Origin: Symbiodinium natans
Lineage: Eukaryota > Sar > Dinophyceae > Suessiales > Symbiodiniaceae
Assembly: GCA_905221605.1 (NCBI GenBank)
Contig: CAJNDS010002606.1
Location: 80,001-144,000 of the forward strand
Length of the DNA stretch: 64,000 nt
Direction of reading: 5' to 3'
In this document: piece after piece, positions 54,281 through 64,000 of the stretch
Numbering within the stretch: position 1 is the stretch's first letter
Layout of the letters: the number at the start of each line of letters is the position of its first letter
Translations under genes and position numbers: made by a program
The notes under the pieces: generated by a model
Told to the model about the DNA's origin: nothing
Databases searched by the model: none
Seen by the model: the letters and a program-made list of their open reading frames with translations, nothing else

Positions 54281-54907
54281 AGAAACGGATCAGAGCTGCA
54301 GACTCCGCAGACCTGACAGCACCAAAACAACTCACCTTAGCCTGGAGTAATATCCATGCCCAGCTAGAAGCTTACATAAGCTTACCAGGTTATCATAATA
54401 GAGTCAGACTTCAAATACCAGCGGGTATCAGAGAGCCCCGATACTCATAGCCCCCACAAGTCTCCCAACCCCTACTCGTACTTCACTCCTGGTCGAGCCC
54501 TTACGCCCCAGAACTTGTGAGTGTGTCACGACAGAAGGCCGGGTTGCTGCCTTGAGCCCTCTGTTCATGTTTCAGGGTTGAGAGGTCGAAGAAGCACAAG
54601 CGTTGCTCCTCTTGCCAGGCGCGATCCAGCGCATGGTGTGCGCGTGACCCTCAGAATCAGAATCTTTGTTCGAGTTGTGTTGTGCCAGTGACCACAGACC
54701 TGACTCCGGACTCTTGACTGATTGGGTCGTGTGGGAGCGCGTTCAGCGTGTTCTTGTCTGCTGAAGTAGCATGAAAAAATCAGTCTAAGGCCCTGCAAAG
54801 GCTTTAGCTGACATTGTGCTCAAACGATGTTTGTCCCAAACTCAGAGGAACATCAGACTCTGCTGCTGTGCTCTATCCACCATACGAAACAAAGCTGTCT
54901 GTCCTTC

Positions 54908-55766
54908 ATGTGTCAGCTACCGGTAGCCAAGGTCTATTTGAGCAAGAAGATCGCCATACCGCATCAGCTGGCGCTGCAGGCGTGGAACCCGGCAGAGCGA
55001 ACATGCCATCATGGCGCATCAGAGGCATTGTGTTTTGCCGTGTCTCTTCTGTTGAGAGAGCTGCTTAGGTGGTGTCTTGGAACTCAGCGCAGGGATGGAT
55101 TGCTTGCGGAGGCCTCTTGGCCCGTTTTGAGATGCGCGGATGCACAAGAGGCTTGCAGGATGCCAGTTTCCGCAGATCGCCTCATGGCTTGACCACTGGT
55201 CAGGCGAGAGCGGCCTGCTCAAGGCCAGCTAGGGGAGCTGTGCATTCTTGTCTCAAGTTTGGCTTGTCTTTCAGACAAGGGCCTCTTTTGTCAGAGGCAG
55301 AGGAAGCTGAGTTTAGAAACTCAGCCACTCAGAATGGGTCAAGCGGATGCAGCCTTGGAAAAGGCTTCCTAGACGTATCGCCCCACGAAGCTCAAACCAC
55401 ATAAGGAAACTCTCCAAGTGTCCTGCAAGCCTTCCTAACAGACGGGTCCCGCCCCTTAGATACCCTTAACTGGCTTATTTGTCCCAAAAGGGGGGAACCT
55501 AGGGGGGGGGGTAGTATAGAGGGGGTCATAGGGGAACCCATGAGTTCCTAGAACCCCAAAGAGCCCCCAAACTGCAGGTCCTGAAGCTCGAGTCCACCTC
55601 TGATGGGGCCGCGAAAGCTGCGGCCGGACAGAGCCGGGGCCTCTGGGGTGGATGCTTTGGGGCAGAGATGACCCCCTAAACCCAAACCCTGACACGCGCA
55701 AAGACATATGAGAAACATACATTAGTAAGCATACTATAAGCACATACATACATATACATAGTATGG

Positions 55767-55799
<33 letters not shown>

Positions 55800-58700
55800 C
55801 TACCAATCGGGAATTTCGAGCACACGTGTTTCGAAACGCGTGCCCTGTTTTGCAAACACAGAAGATTATTAGATCATTAGGTCGTTAGATCATGACATCA
55901 TTACACCAGCAGATCATCAGACCACAGGATCATCGATCATTAGGTCACGAGATCATTAGATCATCAGACCGATTGTTGCCCCGTGTATCAAGCCATCAGA
56001 CCAATAGCCCCTCCACCGGATCAATCATGAGACCATGAGAGCATTGGACCGATAGTTTTCCTCACATACGACGCCCACTGGGACCAAAAGACGATCAGAT
56101 AAACACCACGCCGTTGCCAAAACGGTTTCTACAAGTTGCGGGGCTTGGTCTACTGCTTGCGCTGCTCTGAGGCAATCTGTCCATGAATCAGACGCTGGAG
56201 GGCCACCAAGGCTGTCCAGAATGCAGACTTGGTGTCCACACATTACATTACACCGACCAAAAACGAGGGCTGACGACAGCCTGCGATGTAACCTCAGAGT
56301 ACACGACAGCTCTCTATTATCTATGCTGAACCGAGACGCCCACCAAAGTCCGCATGTCGTAGGTACGATCATGGTCATCACCTGGAATGAAAACTTCCGG
56401 AAGCTGACCACCAGCGACCAGCGACGATCTCAGCACCATCTCAGCTTGTTGCATGAGCCGTGGGGCGTTGCATTGGACGTGTCCTCAAATGTCATGGTTG
56501 CGAGTGGCCAGCATGAGCGAGGGCAGCAATACCCTGGGCGGTCTGAGAGCTTGAAGTTGGCAGGAATGGCCTCATCATCGTTTGGATGCTCCACAGAGGA
56601 ATCTGGTTTGAGGAGCGTGTGATGCTCACGTTGCACACAACGCTCGACTAGATTTCTGCCTTTCTGGCTTCTATCAGCTTTCTGTGCTGGGTGCTTGGAA
56701 CCGAAGTCTGTCTATGTCAGTCTCACTTGCGAGGAAATGATCAACAATCGAAACAGAAGTGTCGTTCGAGACATGAAATGGAGTCAGGGCCCAAGCATCC
56801 TATCTGCAGCATGGATCAGACCACTCGCCTCAGCGCCCAAAGGCCCAGAAGGCCCCAAAGGCTCAAAGGCCCTGCCAAGCATCAGGCCTCCTCACTCAAG
56901 TGGATCTTTGTTTTGAGTACAGCCGAGAAGTGCCACCGCTGTGAGGATTTGTTTCAATGACTTTAATGATATGTTTGTTAGCCAATGCTTCTTGGTCTTC
57001 ATTTGGCATCAGCATGCTGCAGATCCGTGAACGATGCCTGTGCTTGGGCGTTATTGTATTAGTTCAGCTGGACAAGAAAGTGAATACTGGTGACAACGAG
57101 CAGCTTTCTTGCAATTAAGTCGCTGGTGGGAAGGTACGTCCCCCCCAACCGCTTTTGCCACCCCCTCCTGGCCCCCCTTGTGGCAAGGGGCACGGGGAAC
57201 TCGCTGCACTATGACCAAGCTATGTGTTCTGTCACTGGGCTGGTACATGACTTGCATATCCTTATCGAGAGCTCGCCGCCACGGATGCTGCGAGGCCTCG
57301 AAACCCTACGCCCAAAGTCGGAACCTCCACCAACGACGGGTTGGGGCATACTTTGGGTTGCAAGTCTGGGGGTTAGAACTGACGTGTGCCACTTCGATGT
57401 GCTGCAATCTCGGCATACAGAGACCAGCACGTCCTTCCATCAGTTTCGCTGGGGCGGGCGGAGTATCTGCAGAATCAGGTGCCGACTGCCAGAAGCGGCA
57501 GCCCTAGCATTCAAAAGGATTCGGGTGCGGCCTTTGCAAGCTCATCCCTTGCTGTGTTGGGGATGGATGTTGACTGAGGATATGCATCATCTATGAAGAT
57601 GGTGCAGTTATAGTTGGCACGGTAGATGGGCAAAGGCGGGACATGCTCGTGACAGCTTCATCAGCAACCAAAGCAGTCTTTTACCAGCCTTGCACTGCCT
57701 TGCATGCACATCCCAGAACCGAACTCGTCAGGCTGTGGGGGAAGGAAGCCCGAGCCTCTGCATTGCGGTGTTTTGATCTTCCGAGGGGCGTACTTGGCTT
57801 TCTTGGTTTCGCTTGGCGGTAGTGTTGAAGGTGCCTGTGGAGTTGTGCAGCTGCTTAGTCTGGAGGTCAAGACGCAGCTTGCCTTTGTAGAGTGGTCGCC
57901 GGATGGCAAGAACATCCTCTTCTGCACTCTCAATGGCGAGGCATGGAGGTTTCATGGGATTCACGGTCGATGCAGCCCTGTCAGCATGCGCAAGACATGT
58001 CCTGATGGCACCTGATGGCTTTTGATGGCTTATGATGGCTTCTGCAGGTGCATGTCTACGACAATGAAGGAATCTATTCCCACAAGGTGCCAATCTACTG
58101 TCTTCCCGGCCTTTTTGACATCTTAAAACCCTGTGCCTGCAGTGTGTCCGTTCGCATTTGCAGTTTCGGTTGTTGCCACTTCTGCTGGTGTGAGCTGAGG
58201 CGGCATGTGTGGCTTGATGGGACCGTTTGGGCCAGGCCTCGACAGTGGCACCGAGGGCACCGTAGCAATCGCCGGCATTGACTGGCGGCTTGGTTGCAGT
58301 GGTGTTTTGTATGTTGCTCGTGCTGGCAAGTCCTGACTCCTGACAATGCTTTGCACAATTACGGGCTTGGAGGTTCGCAGGGCCCAATGGCCCGGAGAAC
58401 CAGGCACGTGTCGGGGTTATCCATCGCATGCATATCCAAGTACTCGCATGTCTGTACTCATTTAGTGGCGGCAGTGTTGCCGTTGCAGACGCCGACTCTT
58501 TGTTTGGGCTTCGAGAACGGCCGTGTTCAGATCATGAGAAGTGGCACAGCTGCAAATTGAGCCGCGTGGAGTGCCCTTGCAGCTTCTCAGTTGAGTTTGC
58601 ATGGCATGTCGGTATCATGTCGGTGTCAAGGTGATGCCGATGACAAGCCCGTGCTTTTGGACACACAGCTGCGCCTCGACTCAAAGAAGAATCCAAAAGA

Positions 58701-61700
58701 GGGAGGCAAGTGGAAGGAAAGAAGGACAAGCGTGGCATTGCAAAGCTAGCTGAGACAAGCTGGTTTTTTTGTTTCACCTTCAAGGCGGTGCACTGGTCTG
58801 AAGTGGGATCCAAATGGCTCGGTGGCCGCAGCCTCAAGAGTCAGCGAAGAGAGCCGCGAAGACTGCTTGTAGAACTCTTGCTGTGAGTTAGGCTAGGAGG
58901 GAGGTGTGCTTGTCACAGCAAGGAGGGTCTCTGAATCTCTGCGAGCTTCCCTCAGTCCTCTTGTCATGCTCAGATCGCCATTGCGGGCGTGCAGAGTCAG
59001 GGGGCATCCGCTGCAGACCGTGAGGCCTGGAAAGCTTGCAGCAGCAGCAAACTTATCTACCCGATGATACCATCCCTTGCCATGGTCAGGTGGGCATTGT
59101 GCAGTTCTACGCTCCGAGTGGGCAGCATCTCAGATCGTTGCGTCTTGCTCGCATGGGAGGTGGCGTGCACTGACTCATCTGCGATTCGTTGAATGTCTTT
59201 GTGCTTGCCGAGGAGAGTTCCAGGGCAAAACCTACGCTCGATCTCCTGGGAAGGCGTGTGTCAATTGGATGATTGGGGTTGAGGGTTTGGGGCAGCTTAC
59301 GATCGCTCCGATATGGCACGCTGCTGGTAAGCACATATTCATCTCGACCGGATCCTGCAAAGCAGGCTTGCTTTCTTTGAGAGACCAAAAAACAAAGCCT
59401 CCACCCATTTCGGCTGCAAGCGTGACCAGTGACCAGGTTCTGGTCTTCGACTAGCGCTGGCAGTTGATTCACATATCTTCTTCGCCAACATCAGGCGCAG
59501 TTTCCCTCATATCGCAGTAAAGAGCTCCCGAAGTAGTTTAGGAGTTTCCTGCACAGTTCGTTCAGATGGCAGAATGTTGCAGGCCAGACTACCTTTGGGG
59601 ATATTTCTCAAAGACGCTGGTGTACGCTGCAGCGGCCTCGGGATGCATCCAGCTATAGTAACTCTTCACCTGACTGCGTCGGCTTTTCCGTGCTGTGGCC
59701 TGTCCGAAGCGTTCGTTTCAAAGTCCGTTTTGGCAGGTGTTGCGGAAAGAGCGCAATGAGCATGTCGTCGTGTTCTGGGACACCCATAGCGACGCCTCTT
59801 GTCACGGTTTTCATTCAGCAAGCCAGTGCGTGGACCGTCTCATGTCCGTAGGCGTGGAAAAGCAACTCAACATGTCACAGCTCTGTTCCTCTCACAAGTC
59901 TAGCGTGACCAAGGAGAAATACACCAAGTACATTAAGCACGTGACGCACCTTGGCGATGCATCGAAGCAGTCTATTGCAGCTTCGCCACGCCTCGCCTCT
60001 GCGATGACCATCTCTTGAAGCCCAGGCATATTAGATCCTCTGAGGAGTACTGTGTCCTTGTCACCAAGGCCCATGGCAGAAAGTCACAACATGAGAGGCT
60101 GATAAACGTAAAGGTTTCGTGGCGTGCTTTTTCTTCTTGGCTTCCAGAATCAAGCCGTTGGTGTATCGGCGCGGCAGCTTGCTGCAGTTGAAATCGCATC
60201 AACCCTAAACCCTAAACCCTAAACCCTAAACCCTAAACCCTAAACCCTACACCCTTGATGTCTCCACAGGCAGACGATGCTAGTGGACAGCACATTGCCA
60301 CTGGCCTGAAACGATGCCAACCTGAGGTTCAATCCGCCTGAGCTCAGGCTTCATCGCTTCTACAAGTCTTGGGTGAGGGTTTGTCAAGAAAGGCTCTCTT
60401 CAGGTGTTGTCCTTTGGACTTAAAGCTTAGGCTTTATGCGTGTGGGGTGGTAGAGCCAATTGAAAGTCTGTATCGTCAGCTGTGCCAGATCACATGAGCA
60501 CTAGAACTTCGAGTTGCCCACGCTAGCCTTCCAGAGATCCAATAGTGCAGAGAGCACCCGAGAGCCAAGGTCATAGTTTGCAATGACATCGGCAGTCCGG
60601 TGGACTCCAAGTGCCCCCAATTGTTCCGGAAAGGCATCGATATTGATGGCGTTTGGTGCGTTGCACTATTGCCTCTATATGGTTCTATATGTGTGCATTC
60701 AGATGCACTTGCAAGACTCGTTTCAAACCGAAACGTTTAAAAGGCTGGCGAGACGTAGAAAACAATATCGCAGCTTCGGGTAGCTGTTGGCCTGAAGCAT
60801 CGCGAGGTATATGCAGCTGGACCCAGTCCATGTTGCGATGACGAACTCGCACGTCATCGTCACTTCCGAGGACCTGTGCGTGATAGGGCATGCAGTACGA
60901 AGCAGCCATCACTGTCCAACAGCAGCATCAGTTCCCTACCTTCAAAGTCGCGCCTTTCACCGACAGGACATTGTTTATATCTGGAGCTATCGCACGAGTG
61001 TTTCCCGACAAGCACAGGCCTGAAGGGGATGCCATTCTTTTCGCATCATTTTTCGTCCATACCAAGGCTCGTGCTCCCCCTCTGCCTGTGCATGTGTAGG
61101 CAGCGTAGGCAGCATCCTGCAGGGCATGGCAGAGCATCAGCAGATACTAGCAGCATTTGCAGGTGGCGAAACATGCACAAAGATCCGGGTCAAAATTCAT
61201 TCATGTGCAAGGACTGTAAGTTATCTCTTTCCCTGTTTGTTTTTTTCAAAGCCGTGCAGGGCGACCTGGCTTCAGCTGCCGGAATGGGCATCAAGCAGTC
61301 GCGCCGTCGGTTTTTTTGTGGGTTCTGGCAGCCCTTCCCCAGTGGTCGGCAGAATTCTGCCAGGAAGAGGGCAGAGATGATGTCCATCCGGCATGCTTCC
61401 AACACTTATTGACTTTCGAGGGGCCGTGAAATCCCAAACCTGAATCACTGCGAAAAAGCCGGTTCAGTAGAGCATGTCTGAGGAGGAGGTCAGGCTTTAA
61501 AGTCCTAAGTGGGCGAGTTTGTCAGCAGCTTGTTTGCTTGGCTTTGGGTGTTCTTTTGGTGTTCTGGAGCAACTTTGTCTGGCTATTGGTCCGAGCAAGA
61601 GCCAATGCGTTTGGATGTTGACGACTTTTCTTTTTTGTATGGCGTTCTGGGAGAGAATCTTTTTTCATTTGCAAGCTCAAGGCCTAGAAATCCTGCAAGG

Positions 61701-62798
61701 TATACGCTGTTTGGCCAAAGTCGGGAGGAAATGTTGGGAGGGTGGGGAACAGAACTGGTTGTATATTGGGAAAGAGACACGAAAGAGACACGCTCAGGGC
61801 AAGAATGAGTTTGGGTCCTCGCCAGCAGATGCCATCTATCGTGGCACGGGCAGGTTTCACATCGACGAGTCCTTTGCACCCGGCAGCGGGACCCATGACA
61901 AGGTGAGAGGTCATGGTGCGATGAAGTATCGTTCTGCGTGCTTGCTTCGAAGGTCTTCGTAAGTTAAGAGCCCTCTAGGACGTGGCTTGCAAGTATTGGG
62001 GTGCTCATGCCTCCTGGGCGCTCTTGTACAGCGCACCAATGCCCAGTAACTCCTGGGGTGCAGCATCCTCCTCCCGCACGCAGCGCAACGTGCAAGAGGG
62101 GCGTAAGTTGGTCAAATGATTTGGCACCAAAGATAGCTGCATGTTCAATGTGCAGGAAAGCTTCGTGCCGCCTTCCATGACTACACAGGAGATCCATTGT
62201 TTTTGACTGCGTGAAGCGCAAAGAGCCGCACTGAAACACAGTAGTTCGTATGCTGCAGTCACACAAATCTCTCTGGAGGATCCCATTGCCTGTATCTGTG
62301 CCACGGAGCAATGCCTGCTGATAGCACGGGAAAGCGGCGTGGTGCATCGCTATGCCCTGCTAGGCCCTTAGTTTCGTTTTGTACCGCAATCTTGCGCACG
62401 GCCCAGATAAGCTGCCGTCCCAAAGGACCAAAAGTAGCTAGGGCAGCTAGGTTGCACCAAAATCGTCTACATTGTTAATTGTCGGCTCCTCCGCAGCAAG
62501 GCCCCACCTGTCGTTGGAAGCACGCTTCACCATCCGATGTCGGCCCCAGGCGAAGGGCGAATGATCACAGGCCGTCATGGAGAGAGGGCGATGCGGTGCC
62601 CGATTCTGCGCAGGTGATAGCTGCCAACTGCGACAGCACGAGGATGTCAGTCATTGACATCAACGGCGCTGGGGTCTTAGCGCCGCTTCCATGGGACGTG
62701 CCACATATGTGTAGACCTGTAGAGCCATGTGCGCATTGAGGCAACGTAGGACGTTCTGGCGCAATCCGAGGTGCTCCTGCTTTTTGACATCGAGGCTG
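54908..62798 (+). CDS. IFT121: IFT121/WDR35 homologue, intraflagellar transport complex A (multi-exon, 3' end not seen)
   Basis: Matched in order to WDR35: 54908-54979 (ATG; VYLSKKIAIPHQLALQ), 55069-55111 (VVSWNSAQGWIACG), 55204-55223 (ESGLLK), 55307-55363 (tentative), 56363-56421 (TIMVITWNENFRKLTTSD), 56734-56787 (EMINNRNRSVVRDMKWSQ), 57579-57635 (ICIIYEDGAVIVGTVDGQ), 57866-57940 (FVEWSPDGKNILFCTLNGE), 58048-58104 (VHVYDNEGIYSHK), ~58255-58290 (VAIAGIDW), ~58489-58540 (GFENGRVQIMR), ~58631-58671 (DDKPVLLDTQL), ~58784-58830 (TGLKWDPNGSV), 59090-59142 (GIVQFYAPSGQHL), ~59229 (LRSISWEG), 59737-59793 (EHVVVFWDTHSD), ~59905-59952 (EKYTKYIKHV), ~60045-60068 (EYCVLVTK), 60570-60611 (VIVCNDIGSPVDSK), 60807-60873 (VHVAMTNSHVIVTSEDL), 60967-61017 (DIVYIWSYR), 61854-61902 (FHIDESFAPGSG), 62279-62360 (CLLIARESGVVHRYAL), 62614-62667 (ANCDSTRMSVIDING), 62771-62798 (VLLLFDIEAG). 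This is the N-terminal WD40 half of a retrograde flagellar transport subunit. The C-terminal half must lie beyond. Several exons between blocks are not found. Confidence 0.9.
55773..55799. repeat. (AT)13 microsatellite
   Basis: Perfect AT run inside a large intron of the IFT121 gene, preceded by CATACATACATATACATA. Confidence 0.95.
55862..56060. repeat. Degenerate octamer array, unit ATCATTAG
   Basis: Units ATCATTAG, GTCGTTAG, ATCATGAC, ATCATCAG, ACCACAGG, GTCACGAG follow one another with an almost strict 8-base period from 55863 to about 55974, then decay to ATCAGACC/ATGAGACC words up to 56060. Intronic in IFT121. Confidence 0.85.
60203..60250. repeat. Interstitial telomere-type repeat (CCCTAAA)6 within an intron
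   Basis: Six perfect CCCTAAA units and a CCCTACA. Lies between the EYCVLVTK exon (ends 60068) and the VIVCNDIGSPVDSK exon (starts 60570) of IFT121, so it is intronic. Confidence 0.95.
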
Positions 62799-64000
62799 GT
62801 CGTGATGCCTGCAGCCGCTACTAAGCCAGTGCCGATCAATGCCGATGATCAGTGCCGGAGTATGCCGTGATTTCTGCACCCGCGTACGGTTTCTCTTTGT
62901 TGACATCCGGCAGATCGTCAATCATGGCTTCTTCAGCCAGCACGCGGAGACCAACTCGCAGGACCAAGGGGGGCAGGTGCCAGATGCTTATTGCAAAGGG
63001 GAGTGATGATGCCTTTGTCTGGGGATTGAAGCTTGCAGTGTAGGGCTTAGGCTCAGGAGTGACAGTGAACGCTTTCGTGGCTCGAAGTGCTCTTCTGCCT
63101 GCCCTTAGCCTGAGACCTTGAACCAGCATGGAGGCGGGGAGGGATGGGGTGCTGTTCCCCATGCAGCCCAGCGCGCCATGACATGCCAAACCAGACATGG
63201 CGAGTGTGGCGATGTTGAGTCGCCTTTCACCACTTTGGCCTTTGCTCGCCTTGCATTTGGTTGAGTGGCTCGTGACGATCATCGGTGTTGCGGCGTGCAC
63301 GTGCTGTGCAATCAGCATTCCTCATGTACTCCTGTTGTGAGCTTTCATAGAGCATGTTTGAACTGTTGGATATGTTTGGATGCTCCGCAGGGTGCAGATG
63401 GCAGCAACCTTCTGGGCTTCACGGAGGCGCCTTGCGATATGTTCAGGTGAGTTTGCAGACATGCGGCAAGTGCCAGCATGCCAAAGTGTGTGACAGCAAG
63501 ACTCTAGACCCACCCAGTCGGTTCAATTCCTTACCATAGACTGGCGAGAAGTTAGCTTGCAATATCTTCTGCTTTGCCCCCTGCCGTCAACAGTCGGAAA
63601 CAAGTTTGATGAGCTCCCCCCCCCCCCTCACCCCGTCGCCACCCCCCCATACCCCCCCTTGGTTTTACAAGAGCTAGTCTCCTGGCAGCTCCGGGGAGCC
63701 TCCCCCCCCACTAAAGCGGATCCAACACTAGTTGACTGTGTGTTCGCTTCGGTGTGCAGGCAGCGCCCCAACCGATGCCTGAGGCGAGTGGCGCCCACCG
63801 AAAGTTGACGCACGATCTTATTGGCACGATGTGCGATCGTATTCGTAGAGTTTCTTGGACATTTCAGGCGCCCGTCGACCCACTCCCACCGCACCTAGGC
63901 GGTGCCCCAGAGGCGGAGTGTTGACTTTGGCAAGTTTCAGTACAAGAGAATGCACGCAACTTCGAAGCCGAATATGCTCGGGAATCGCCATTTAAGTGTG
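62799..64000. other. No certain exon; presumed intronic or distal part of IFT121
   Basis: I searched for the next WDR35 segments (the VWDMKW and MYVFRNLDP regions) and found only a weak DDAFVWGLKLA at about 63005-63040. A plus block at 63391-63450 (GADGSNLLGFTEAPCDMF) ends AG|GTGAG like an exon. C runs are at 63617-63626 and 63702-63709. Confidence 0.4.

Noticed and set aside
62836-63318. 160-codon minus-strand frame (LRVLAEEAMIDDLPDVNKEK part)
   Set aside because: It opposes the direction of the IFT121 gene and has no acceptor or start support; kept only as a weak possibility.

Overview
ORGANISM. The window reads as nuclear DNA of a dinoflagellate, probably a Symbiodiniaceae-like alga. Four lines of evidence agree. 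Genes are broken into many short exons whose introns mostly start with GC, sometimes GA or GT, and end in AG, with AG|G at both junctions. Interstitial (CCCTAAA)n telomere-type tracts occur at three places. A near match to the dinoflagellate spliced-leader 3' end sits at 48616-48635. Microsatellites and degenerate retroelement pieces are dense. There are no bacterial-style operons, no RNA genes that I can recognise and no CRISPR. || LAYOUT. 0-8.4 kb: three genes or gene parts, all read on the minus strand (a Lys/Glu-rich protein running off the left edge, a split gene at 2-4 kb, a split coiled-coil gene at 6.2-8.35 kb). 9-15 kb: broken LINE-type non-LTR retrotransposon pieces on both strands. 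16-22.2 kb: satellites, including a G-rich dodecamer array and a ~425-bp purine tract. 22.56-26.08 kb: a nearly complete retroelement with one 850-codon reverse transcriptase/RNase H ORF and a split direct repeat arrangement (A1-ORF-B1-A2-B2). 26.35 kb: a 102-bp hairpin element. 28-54 kb: mostly plus-strand exon-rich genes that I cannot name, apart from one with a C-terminal J domain (ends 32732), separated by long microsatellites. 54.9-62.8 kb: a plus-strand multi-exon gene for the intraflagellar transport protein IFT121/WDR35, recognised from more than twenty segments in the correct order. || READING THE GENES. Exons are short (20-190 nt is common), so open reading frames alone mislead; several long frames here are only microsatellite read-through. 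The gene models rest on runs of protein-like sequence bounded by AG|G junctions and on frame continuity across introns. Only IFT121, the J domain and the retroelement proteins have functions I can name. Gene direction changes from minus (left) to plus (right) across the retroelement- and repeat-rich 9-28 kb zone, as in a divergent strand-switch between unidirectional clusters.
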